Shown here piece by piece: positions 1 through 6,785 of a stretch of DNA of 12,248 bases. The stretch spans positions 1-12,248 of the forward strand of contig JARFRL010000275.1 in the NCBI GenBank assembly GCA_029287275.1. Direction: 5' to 3'. The stretch is from Pontiella desulfatans. GTDB lineage: Bacteria > Verrucomicrobiota > Kiritimatiellia > Kiritimatiellales > Pontiellaceae. Made by a program: the position numbers and the translations under genes. How positions within the stretch are numbered: the stretch's first letter is position 1; each line of letters starts with the position of its first letter. The notes beneath the pieces were generated by a model. The model made no database searches, had not been told where the DNA came from, and was given only the letters and a program-made list of their open reading frames with translations.

Positions 1-18
1 GTTAGGGGTTGGGGAAAT

Positions 19-23
19 GGAGG
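19..23 (+). promoter_or_regulatory. Ribosome binding site that fixes the start of the first gene
   Basis: GGAGG lies six bases before the ATG at 30. The reading frame is also open from a TTG at 9, but that codon lies upstream of this site and has no ribosome binding site of its own in view. The ATG start gives an immediate basic n-region and hydrophobic core, as expected for an exported protein. Confidence 0.8.
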
Positions 24-29
24 TGTGAG

Positions 30-1121
30 ATGCGGGCGATTCATAAAAAACACGTTGTTGCCGCGGTGGTTGGAGTCATGGTCGGTCTGGCTTTGGGTAT
101 GGATGCGACAGAGCCGAAACTTCCGCTCTATGGGAAGAGCGTGATGGTGTATCCCATACTGATGGGAAAAGAGGGAATTCCGGATGATCAGGGCACACAG
201 AATTTCGGTGTGCTGATCGGCCAACACGCGGCCATGCTTCTCGAGGAGTACGGCGCGCGGCCCGACATTTCAACCGAACATCCCGCGTCCATAACGGCGG
301 AGGACGGCCTGGCCGACATGCGGAAAAAAGTTCAGGCGTTTCTAGCCGAAAGAAAATCGTCCGCGGATTACAGCCTTTTTGCCCGGTTTCACGCTGGCCC
401 GTCAAAGCATGGTCCTGTGATTACCCGAATCCGCGCGATGCTGGCGGATTCCGCCGGGCGGATTATATGGTCTGAGGAGCAAACCGAATTCCCGGAAGAG
501 TTCACGCCAATGCATGGGCTGCTGCGGCTGGCCGAGATGGTCGATTCGGTTTCTGATCTGAAAGAGCCCGATTGGAATAATCGAAAACAGGGACCCTTCG
601 CCAGAAGGATGCAGGCGCGGGCCGGTCTACCGTCACCGGAAGAATACGAGGCGATGGATAACCGTTTCGAGGCGGCGCGGCGCTCGTTCAAAAACGCGGC
701 GCTAATCATCTATCCATTCAGAGTATGGGGACGGGAAGAAGGGTCCAGCGCAGGCGCGGAAGCCTTGGCGAACAAACTCGACGAGGTGGGTGTTTTCAAA
801 TCCGCGATTGTGGCGGAAGCCGACACGCGGCTGGTGGCCAAACGGGATCCGGAAAATCCGGGGCAGCCGAATATCATCGCGGATTCCGCCCGTGACTTCC
901 GAAGCTATCTGAAGGAACACCCGCCCGCCGCGGATTACGCTTTGCTCGTGGACGTCACCGTTCCGACGCGTCATGTCCATTTCATACTGTGCGATAAGAC
1001 GGGCGAATGGCTCCACTTCAACATCGCGAACAGCCACCACCATGATTTCAAGGCGATCAAGCCGGCTACGGTTGAAGATTGCGCGGAGCTCGTTTTCGGG
1101 CGCGTGAAAGAGTGGAACTAG
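30..1121 (+). CDS. Exported protein of unknown function with two TolB-N/CsgG-like domain copies
   Basis: The product has 363 residues from the ATG at 30. Residues 1-23 look like a signal peptide: RAIHKKH, then a hydrophobic stretch VVAAVVGVMVGLALG. I do not recognise the family. The mature protein looks like a tandem duplication. Copy 1 (about 36-150) has a YPI strand near 41, a helix LIGQHAAMLLEEYG, ADYSLFARF at 112-120 and ADSAGRIIWS at 139-148. Copy 2 (about 222-332) has YPF near 228, AGAEALANKLDEVG, ADYALLVDV at 301-309 and CDKTGEWLHF at 321-330. The order of strand, helix, 'ADY' strand and 'D..G..' hairpin resembles the TolB N-terminal/CsgG/GNA1162 class of envelope proteins. That is a fold-level inference, not a family match. 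It converges on the glucanase cluster, so a functional link to that cluster is not implied. The gene itself is secure; no function is proposed beyond an envelope location. Confidence 0.85.
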   Translation: MRAIHKKHVVAAVVGVMVGLALGMDATEPKLPLYGKSVMVYPILMGKEGIPDDQGTQNFGVLIGQHAAMLLEEYGARPDISTEHPASITAEDGLADMRKKVQAFLAERKSSADYSLFARFHAGPSKHGPVITRIRAMLADSAGRIIWSEEQTEFPEEFTPMHGLLRLAEMVDSVSDLKEPDWNNRKQGPFARRMQARAGLPSPEEYEAMDNRFEAARRSFKNAALIIYPFRVWGREEGSSAGAEALANKLDEVGVFKSAIVAEADTRLVAKRDPENPGQPNIIADSARDFRSYLKEHPPAADYALLVDVTVPTRHVHFILCDKTGEWLHFNIANSHHHDFKAIKPATVEDCAELVFGRVKEWN

Positions 1122-1134
1122 TCGCCGGATTCAT

Positions 1135-1154
1135 CGCGGATCCATCCGCGTTTT
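1135..1154 (+). terminator. Probable intrinsic terminator of the first gene
   Basis: CGCGGA (1135-1140) and TCCGCG (1145-1150) form a perfect 6-bp GC-rich stem with a 4-base loop, followed directly by TTTT. It starts 14 bases after the stop codon of the exported protein. The T-run is short. In the other direction no T-run follows the stem, so it should not end the minus-strand operon efficiently. Confidence 0.55.
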
Positions 1155-1157
1155 CCG

Positions 1158-2681
1158 TCAGCGAGCTTGCTTGTGAATGACGATCGTTTGCAGGGCTTGG
1201 CCCTTGATTTCGACAGAGAAGCTCACTTCGTCGAGCGCCACCGAATAGACGGCGTTTTCCTCCGCGAGGTTGAAGACGACGACCGCGGTGGTTTCGTCTG
1301 GATTTTGGAAGGCGGTGGCCATGAAGGTGTCGTCGTGTCCGGTCAGACCGATGCGCCGCGCGCCCGGACGGATGAATTTACTGACATGGGCGATGGAATA
1401 GTAAAGCGGTGTCAGATAGGCGTGGTCGCGGCCCGAATCAATCAGCACGGGAGCGAGACAGAAGTTGCGGGCGTGGTTGGGACCGCCGCGGGTATTAAGC
1501 GCCATGTTCCAGTCGATCCAGCCGACCAGATTGTGGTTGAGTCCGCCAATCAGATCCCGCGTGTAGCGGTAGAAAGGGCGGTAAGGCGGATGATTTTTCT
1601 TGTCCTCTTCCGCGGCCCAGAACTTGCCCCAGTCGGTGGCCTCGGGCCGCCAGTACCAATCGTCCTCAAGCCAAGAGCCGATGGGCTCGTCGTCGCCAAG
1701 GGCGTCGACGCATCCCTCGGAATGCAGGAGTTCTTTTCCGGGATGTTTTTGGTGGACCTTGTCGAGCGTTTCTCCGCCGACATCGATCGTGCTTTGATAC
1801 CAGTGCACGGCCATGCCGCGGACAAAAGCGGCGGCCTTTTCATCGCCGTAAATGGCGTCCGCCCAGTCCATCATGATGTCTTCGCGGTTCTGGTCGTAAA
1901 TCCACAAGGGCACGTCGAGTCCCGCCGCGGCGAGGGCGGGCCCGAGGTGATCGGCGATGAAGCGTCGCATTTGCTCGGGGTTGAAGTGCAGGCTTTCCCA
2001 ATTCGCGTCGTTTCCTAGTGGTTCGTTGATCGGAGTCAGCCCCCAGACCGGCACGCCTTCCTTTTCATAGGCTTTAATGTATTCGACGATGTACGCGGCG
2101 AAGGTTGAATAATGCTCCGGCTTCAGCTCTCCGCCGTTCCAGGTGTTGTTGTCCTTCATCCAGGGAGGGGCGGTCCACGGAGACGCCAGAATTTTGAAGT
2201 CGGCTCCTTCGACCGCTTGGGCGGCTTTGATCATCGGCAGCAGATAGGCGCGGTCCGGCTCAATGGAGAAGTGCTCCAGTTTCACGTCACCCGGAACGGG
2301 CGCGTAGGTGTAGTTTCTAAGGGAAAAATCGCAGCTCGCGATGTGGGTGCGAGTTAGTGAAACGTGGGCGCCTTCGGGCGAGAAGTAGGCTTTCATAACC
2401 TGGGCGCGGGAGTTTTCCGACAGCTCGGACAGGACGTAGGCGCTTGACTCGGTGAAGGAGCCGCCGATTCCGATCAGCGTCTGATGTTTTTTGGAAGCAT
2501 CCAACTTCAACGAGCGGGAGGGTGCCGGTCCCGAGTTCTCCATGGGCTCAACGGGAGCGAGGCGATCGCCCTGGCGGCTGGTCTGGTAGATGGAAATCGA
2601 TTCGAGCAGCTTTTCGCCCGAGATGCAGAGTGTCGGAATCATCATGACCAAGAGATGGGTTTTTAAAATCCGCTTCCTCAT
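1158..2681 (-). CDS. Secreted glycoside hydrolase family 30 beta-glucanase/glucosidase
   Basis: The 507-residue product starts with a signal peptide (MRKRILKTH, then LLVMMIPTLCISG). It is a retaining (alpha/beta)8 enzyme of family GH30. Visible signatures are IGIGGSFTESSAYVL at 70-84 (the family's G-G-xFT-(D/E) start), SPWTAPPWMKDN at 167-178, the acid/base motif TPINEP with Glu220, the nucleophile strand LLHSEG with Glu322, and the late-barrel GWIDWNMALNTRGGPNH at 387-403. A beta-rich C-terminal part (about 430-507) matches the usual GH30 side domain. GH30 members include glucosylceramidases, beta-1,6-glucanases and exo-beta-1,6-glucosidases. Next to GH17 and a beta-1,3-glucan phosphorylase, removal of beta-1,6 branches from laminarin-type glucan is the most likely job. 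It is the last gene of the minus-strand cluster, 19 bases after GH17, with no strong ribosome binding site, so translational coupling is plausible. Family is sure; linkage specificity is inferred. Confidence 0.92.
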   Translation of the reverse strand: MRKRILKTHLLVMMIPTLCISGEKLLESISIYQTSRQGDRLAPVEPMENSGPAPSRSLKLDASKKHQTLIGIGGSFTESSAYVLSELSENSRAQVMKAYFSPEGAHVSLTRTHIASCDFSLRNYTYAPVPGDVKLEHFSIEPDRAYLLPMIKAAQAVEGADFKILASPWTAPPWMKDNNTWNGGELKPEHYSTFAAYIVEYIKAYEKEGVPVWGLTPINEPLGNDANWESLHFNPEQMRRFIADHLGPALAAAGLDVPLWIYDQNREDIMMDWADAIYGDEKAAAFVRGMAVHWYQSTIDVGGETLDKVHQKHPGKELLHSEGCVDALGDDEPIGSWLEDDWYWRPEATDWGKFWAAEEDKKNHPPYRPFYRYTRDLIGGLNHNLVGWIDWNMALNTRGGPNHARNFCLAPVLIDSGRDHAYLTPLYYSIAHVSKFIRPGARRIGLTGHDDTFMATAFQNPDETTAVVVFNLAEENAVYSVALDEVSFSVEIKGQALQTIVIHKQAR

Positions 2682-2700
2682 AAATTGGATTCCCGGAGGG

Positions 2701-3987
2701 TTAATGTTTGAAGCGCGCCGGGGCCTTCAACGTGTTCAGCAAAACGGCTTCATGCCCGTCGTGGGTTTTTTTGACGGGATTTCCGCCGCGGCTGAGCCCC
2801 TCAAAGGCGCCCGCGTCAACCAGATCCCATAGGGGATATTTCGCCTGCCCGTCGACGGTCAGTAGACCAAAATGACCTTCCGATCCATCGGTACCCTTGC
2901 TTTTCCACGGTTCGTCAAACGCTTCGAAATAAAAACAGGTCTGGTTGTTTCCCCGGGTCCATTTCATCGCCGCGTCATAAAACAATTTGCTGGCGTATTC
3001 ACTGGCCGCGCGGGTTCCGTCATCTCCGTATCGCGCGTTGTCCAGACTGGCCCAGCCGGTTTCCCCGATGTGGATCTCTATGTCGACGCCGAGTTCCTTG
3101 AGGTAATCTTTGACGGCTTGGTATTGCGCCTGCTGCAGGTCGATGGTCCGGGCAACCGATTTAGCGAGCTGTTCGGCGACCGGTAAATCAACCTCGTTCG
3201 GTAAAGGTTCCCACCGTAAGGCCGGATTATAAAAGGTGTCGTGGAAGGCGTACGTATGCAGCGAAACAAAATCCATCTGCCGCATCAACTCGTCCAGGTC
3301 TTCGTTGCGGTACCGTTCCTCTCCGCCCAGAGCGGCCCAGTTGTCCGACGTGGTGATCATCGTTTTCGCTGGAATCCGGCCGTCGGCGCGGGCCGCTTTG
3401 AGCGCCTTGACCCATTTGAGTATGACGGCGGCGGGGACGAAATGCGCCTGCCAGTCAACCATGGCCTCGTTGCCGACCGCGATGATCTTGACGATGTCGG
3501 GGTATTCGTCGGCCAGACGAATCGCGGTCTCGATCTCCTGTTGGTTCCAGTCGGCGTCCTCGACGCGGTGATCGGGTCCCTCCTTGAACGCGTTTTTACA
3601 TTGAATCCACGCCCCCAGCATGACGTACATCTCGAAGTCCGGATCCGCTTTCTTGAGATCGTTGATCACCTTGAGCGTTCGTTCGGCGTGGGGGAATTCG
3701 CTTGTGTTGTAGGTTCGTAGCAACCTGACGCCCATGGCCGAAAGGATCAGCAGGTCCTCCCTGGTTTCTTCAATGCTCGGGGTGTTCTCGACGGTACGAG
3801 CGGTTTTTCGATGACCGGAATAGCAGATAGCCGGGTAGTTGGCGTTTCCTAGCAACTTTTGGCCGTTGTCGAGAATGTGAGTTGGGCGAGCGCCGGAATC
3901 GTATGCCGTGGTTGCCGCGCGGGAACTCAGGCAAATGCTCAGGCCGGCGGCTACCGCGAGGCCCGCGTTTTTTTTATTCATCAACAT
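2701..3987 (-). CDS. Secreted glycoside hydrolase family 17 beta-1,3-glucanase
   Basis: The 428-residue product has a signal peptide (MLMNKKNAGLAVAAGL, then SICLSSRA). It is a GH17 clan GH-A enzyme, a family of retaining beta-1,3-glucan hydrolases and transferases. Visible motifs are VRLLRTYN near 87-94, VGNEAMV with the acid/base Glu174, SLHTYAFH near 242-249, IGETGW with the nucleophile Glu309, and FEAFDEPWK at 354-362 followed by GHFGLL, which is typical of bacterial GH17. The length fits a single catalytic domain without an added binding module. It probably cuts the beta-1,3 backbone outside the cytoplasm into oligosaccharides for the transporter encoded just upstream, from which it is separated by 21 bases. 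The ATG at 3987 or the in-frame ATG six bases later could be the start; neither has a strong ribosome binding site. Family is firm; endo versus exo action cannot be read from the sequence. Confidence 0.92.
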   Translation of the reverse strand: MLMNKKNAGLAVAAGLSICLSSRAATTAYDSGARPTHILDNGQKLLGNANYPAICYSGHRKTARTVENTPSIEETREDLLILSAMGVRLLRTYNTSEFPHAERTLKVINDLKKADPDFEMYVMLGAWIQCKNAFKEGPDHRVEDADWNQQEIETAIRLADEYPDIVKIIAVGNEAMVDWQAHFVPAAVILKWVKALKAARADGRIPAKTMITTSDNWAALGGEERYRNEDLDELMRQMDFVSLHTYAFHDTFYNPALRWEPLPNEVDLPVAEQLAKSVARTIDLQQAQYQAVKDYLKELGVDIEIHIGETGWASLDNARYGDDGTRAASEYASKLFYDAAMKWTRGNNQTCFYFEAFDEPWKSKGTDGSEGHFGLLTVDGQAKYPLWDLVDAGAFEGLSRGGNPVKKTHDGHEAVLLNTLKAPARFKH

Positions 3988-4008
3988 GCGAATTTTTCCG
4001 TGAACTCA

Positions 4009-5457
4009 TCAGCGCCGGGTTTCGGTTGCTTCCGCGGCGCCGGCTTTTCCTCGGCGACGTTCCAACTCGGCCCGAATCTCATGGGCCCGTTCCTCGGTGA
4101 TGGTATAGGTCGCGATGATTCCGAGCGCGATGAACGAGGTGATGATTGGAATCCCGACATCAAACACGCGTAACAGGAACAGGGTTTTATCCGCTTGCCC
4201 GGCGCCCAGCGCGACATCAAAACCGGATGTCTTCAGCAACACGCCGGTCAGCAGTCCCGCCAACGCCATGCCGACCTTGACCATCCACCAGTAAATCGCG
4301 CCGAACACGCCCTCGCGCCGCTGATGGGTCTTCAGTTCGTCATAATCGCAAACATCCGAGATCATCGAGCCCATCAACGTGAACAGCGAACCGGTTCCAA
4401 ACGCGACCAGCGGCGACGCGAAAAGCAACCAATACGGATAGTCGGGATTATAGCCCACCCATTTGACGGCGTAACCCACGATCGACAGGGAGATCGTGAT
4501 CAGGAAGGTTTTGCGTTTTCCGATTTTGGTCGCGATCCATCCGGTCAACGGGATGACGCACAAGGTGAAGATGGAGGTCAGCATGCCGAACCAGCCCATC
4601 AGTTTTCCGGCGGACGAGTTGTCGCCTTGGAACAAGTAATAGATCATGACGTAAAGAGAAAAGGACATCCCGAGCTGGAAGCCGTTGAAAACGAGGAAGG
4701 TGGCTCCGCACAACTTGACGAACGGACCGCACCTGAAGGTGGTCCCGATGCCCTTGAGAAATTGGCTCATGTTTTTTATGAACCCATCGGCGGCCTTTGG
4801 GGTTAGCGTCTTTTTCTCGCGGCAGAAAATGGCCGGGATGACGCCCAGCAGAGCCACGATGACGCCCACCCAGACGGCCAACACGCGGGCGCCGTGAACG
4901 GTGTCCTTGAACAAGTTGCTCGCCATCAGCGCGTAGAACCAGGGGACCCCGAGCCAGGCCAGCTGTCCGACCGTGTTGGCGAACGCGTGCAGTCGCGTGC
5001 GCTCGTGGTAGTCCGGCGTCATTTCATAGCCGAACGCCACGAAGGGGGTCGCGTAAACGGTGTAGGCGAGAAAGAACAGGATCGAGGCCGCGAGAAAGGT
5101 CCAGAAGTAAAACATCTGGGTGTGTCCTTCCGGCAGTTGCCACATTAAAGCGAAGATGAGCCCGGCGGTGAGCGCGCCGGTGAAGATGAATGGCCTGCGG
5201 CGCCCCCATCGGGTGCGCGTGTTGTCGGAGATGTAACCAATCATCGGGTCTGAAACGGCGTCAAACACGCGGGGAATCGCTCCCAGCAGGCCGACCAGAA
5301 GCGGATCCATCCCCAGTCCGAGGTTGAGGATGATAACCATCGCGGGCAGGGCGGCGGCCTGCAGGTTGTTCACGAGCATGCCGATGGCGTACGCCGATTT
5401 TTGTTTCAGAGAAATGCGATCTTCCGCGGCGGTTTTGTAATGCGTTTTCGTGCTCAT
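4009..5457 (-). CDS. GPH-family (MelB-like) MFS sugar:cation symporter
   Basis: The 482-residue inner-membrane protein has about twelve hydrophobic segments and belongs to the glycoside-pentoside-hexuronide family (MFS_2). The family hallmark DAVSDPMIGYISD (66-78), followed by TRTRWGRRRPF, includes Asp66 and Asp70, which align by motif with the Asp pair forming the cation site of MelB. A second hallmark, ISDVCDYDE with RREGVFGAIYWW, lies at about 366-391. These proteins import glycosides with Na+ or H+. Beside secreted beta-glucanases and a cytoplasmic beta-1,3-glucan phosphorylase, gluco-oligosaccharides such as laminaribiose and longer are the likely cargo. The reading frame stays open upstream to 5778, but the start at 5457 is chosen because AGAGGAG (5466-5472) lies 8 bases before it, the earlier residues are not membrane-like, and the longer form would overlap the preceding gene. 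The charged C-terminus (ERRRGK...) is cytoplasmic. Substrate is inferred from context. Confidence 0.92.
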   Translation of the reverse strand: MSTKTHYKTAAEDRISLKQKSAYAIGMLVNNLQAAALPAMVIILNLGLGMDPLLVGLLGAIPRVFDAVSDPMIGYISDNTRTRWGRRRPFIFTGALTAGLIFALMWQLPEGHTQMFYFWTFLAASILFFLAYTVYATPFVAFGYEMTPDYHERTRLHAFANTVGQLAWLGVPWFYALMASNLFKDTVHGARVLAVWVGVIVALLGVIPAIFCREKKTLTPKAADGFIKNMSQFLKGIGTTFRCGPFVKLCGATFLVFNGFQLGMSFSLYVMIYYLFQGDNSSAGKLMGWFGMLTSIFTLCVIPLTGWIATKIGKRKTFLITISLSIVGYAVKWVGYNPDYPYWLLFASPLVAFGTGSLFTLMGSMISDVCDYDELKTHQRREGVFGAIYWWMVKVGMALAGLLTGVLLKTSGFDVALGAGQADKTLFLLRVFDVGIPIITSFIALGIIATYTITEERAHEIRAELERRRGKAGAAEATETRR

Positions 5458-5465
5458 GCGCGTGG

Positions 5466-5472
5466 CTCCTCT
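5466..5472 (-). promoter_or_regulatory. Ribosome binding site that fixes the transporter start
   Basis: On the minus strand AGAGGAG stands 8 bases before the ATG at 5457. It favours the 482-residue product over a frame extended by 107 residues that would run into the upstream glycosidase gene. Confidence 0.8.
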
Positions 5473-5480
5473 AGCGTTAC

Positions 5481-5501
5481 CCGGTTGCCCGGTTGCCCGG
5501 G
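5481..5501. repeat. Short tandem repeat forming a GC hairpin in the transporter leader
   Basis: CCGGTTGC occurs twice head to tail (5481-5496), followed by CCGGG. CCCGG (5488-5492) and CCGGG (5497-5501) can form a 5-bp stem with a 4-base loop. It lies in the 107-base gap before the transporter, just upstream of its ribosome binding site. No T-run follows on the minus strand, so it is not a normal terminator. A role in mRNA processing or stability is possible but unproven. Confidence 0.4.
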
Positions 5502-5564
5502 CGGCGGGTCGGAAATATGTTATTCCGCGCGTTCGTTCTCTGATGCGAATCCATGAAACATGGT

Positions 5565-6587
5565 TTATCGGGCGTTCTTCATGTAAATCTCTTTTACGAT
5601 GGGAAACGTCGCCTTCTTGTTCCGGTCGATGTCGACAATGCCCCAGTATTCTTCGTTGGGTGACCCATCGTAAGGGACGCCGGTGCTGTTGGGAGCGGTT
5701 CCGCCGGTATCCTGAACACGCGGGTTCCCGGCTTTCCACCACCCATCCGTGAACGAAAACAGGGTAATTCCCGAGCAAACATCCTTGTTGCTGAAAACGG
5801 CTTTGAGAATCTTTTCATTGGCGTCCGCCTGGGCTTGTTGATTTTCCCCTTGGTCATAGCCATGGGATTCGATCGTCATATAGCTGTCGGCGCCTGATTC
5901 GGATAAATACATCGGCTTGGAGCTTATAGCGGCCCATTCTTCAAAAATACTATGATCATCCTTATCCGGATGATCCCAGCGATACGCGTTCAATCCCCAC
6001 ACATCCAGATTAGGGCAGGAAGAAAGCGCCAGCTCGTCGGGGATCTCGCCATGCGCGGTCGCTACCGGATGCGATTTGTCGGTTTGGTGGGCCAGCGCGG
6101 CGGCGTCGTTGAGCGCCTTGTACCAAATCTTGATGTCGCCTTTGAACCATTCGGGATGATAATTGTATTCATTTCCCAACTCCCACATCAAGATGGCGTC
6201 GTGATCCTTGTACTTGTTGATGTACTCGACGAACGTGCCCGAGAGAATGTCGAAATCGCCCTTCTGGTCATAACCAAAGCCCATGATGACTTTCATGCCC
6301 GCGGCATCGATTTCGTCCAAAACCGCTTGGTCGTCTATGGGTGCGTAGACGCGAAGGGTGTTGATGCCCGCCTCGGCCATTAATTCGAGATCTTCAGTCA
6401 AGGTTTTAAAACTTCGTTTCGAATTTCCTTTTGGCACGGGGTGGTAGCAGATGCCTCTGATGATATACCGCTTGCCGTCAACCAGTATTCGACTGTGTTT
6501 AACACTGACCTCTTTGGTTTTGGCCGGCGCGCCGCAAGAGAGCAGGGTCCCAATGGTAAGCGCGTAGATACTGTGTTTTAACATCAT
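5565..6587 (-). CDS. Lipoprotein clan GH-A glycosidase (GH2-barrel/GH72/GH158-like, family unsettled)
   Basis: The 340-residue product begins with a lipoprotein signal ending in LLSC (Cys18), so it is probably lipid-anchored in the envelope. The rest is one TIM barrel of clan GH-A type: a first-strand motif VDGKRYIIRGICYHP (36-50), AGINTLRVYAPIDD (73-86), MWELGNEYNYHPEWF (134-148) with the presumed acid/base Glu140, LNAYRWD near 199-205, PMYLSESGADSY with the presumed nucleophile Glu230, and FSFTDGWWKAGNP (277-289). The 'INTLRVYA' and 'SESG' signatures recall GH2 barrel domains and also GH72 beta-1,3-glucan transferases; GH158 laminarinases are another option. With the neighbours, activity on beta-1,3-glucan or its oligosaccharides is likely. 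The start is the ATG at 6587, not the GTG at 6596, because GAGGTG, part of which is that GTG, is itself the ribosome binding site. It sits between the phosphorylase (198 bases upstream) and the transporter. Glycosidase is sure; exact family is not. Confidence 0.85.
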   Translation of the reverse strand: MMLKHSIYALTIGTLLSCGAPAKTKEVSVKHSRILVDGKRYIIRGICYHPVPKGNSKRSFKTLTEDLELMAEAGINTLRVYAPIDDQAVLDEIDAAGMKVIMGFGYDQKGDFDILSGTFVEYINKYKDHDAILMWELGNEYNYHPEWFKGDIKIWYKALNDAAALAHQTDKSHPVATAHGEIPDELALSSCPNLDVWGLNAYRWDHPDKDDHSIFEEWAAISSKPMYLSESGADSYMTIESHGYDQGENQQAQADANEKILKAVFSNKDVCSGITLFSFTDGWWKAGNPRVQDTGGTAPNSTGVPYDGSPNEEYWGIVDIDRNKKATFPIVKEIYMKNAR

Positions 6588-6785
6588 GATTTTCACCTCA
6601 TCTTCTGTTGGAATCGGATGGTCCTGACCGAAAAGGACCGCGGCTCCGTGTTAAAAAGAAAACCCATCACAACCGCCCGTTATGGAAAAGGGTGTGTTTT
6701 ATTTTTCTCGGAATCAGGATCATGGCCCATGCCGTTTATGGATAGGGAATCGCGTCGCCGCGCTGGGATGCGAACACGCGCCGGT
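6588..6785 (-). other. Gap between phosphorylase and lipoprotein glycosidase genes
   Basis: This 198-base stretch holds no convincing gene. It has an AT-rich patch (about 6650-6720) and a weak hairpin, GGTCC (6620-6624) with GGACC (6635-6639) and a 10-base loop. I see neither a clear sigma70 promoter nor a stem plus T-run terminator for the minus strand, so read-through from the phosphorylase gene is the simplest view. Its length leaves room for an internal promoter that I cannot recognise. Confidence 0.4.
6594..6599 (-). promoter_or_regulatory. Ribosome binding site that fixes the lipoprotein enzyme start
   Basis: GAGGTG on the minus strand lies 6 bases before the ATG at 6587. The in-frame GTG at 6594-6596 is inside this site and so is unlikely to be the start codon. 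The ATG three bases after 6587 is a second possibility with a slightly longer spacing. Confidence 0.75.

Noticed and set aside
1167..2018. Long plus-strand open frame opposite the GH30 gene
   Set aside because: It lies fully antisense to a gene with intact catalytic motifs, has no ribosome binding site or recognisable domain, and is expected from the GC-rich third codon positions.
4195..4806. Plus-strand open frame opposite the transporter gene
   Set aside because: Its composition (many Gln, Arg, His, Asp) mirrors the hydrophobic codons of a membrane protein read in antisense.
5458..5778. N-terminal extension of the transporter frame
   Set aside because: It would overlap the glycosidase gene, is not membrane-like, and a strong ribosome binding site marks the start at 5457.
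6266..6278. GGTCATAACCAAA, resembling the candidate operator
   Set aside because: It lies inside the lipoprotein glycosidase gene and is explained by its codons for Phe-Gly-Tyr-Asp; there is no promoter next to it.
6620..6639. GGTCC/GGACC hairpin after the phosphorylase gene as a terminator
   Set aside because: The 5-bp stem has a 10-base loop and no T-run on the minus strand, so it cannot be called an intrinsic terminator.
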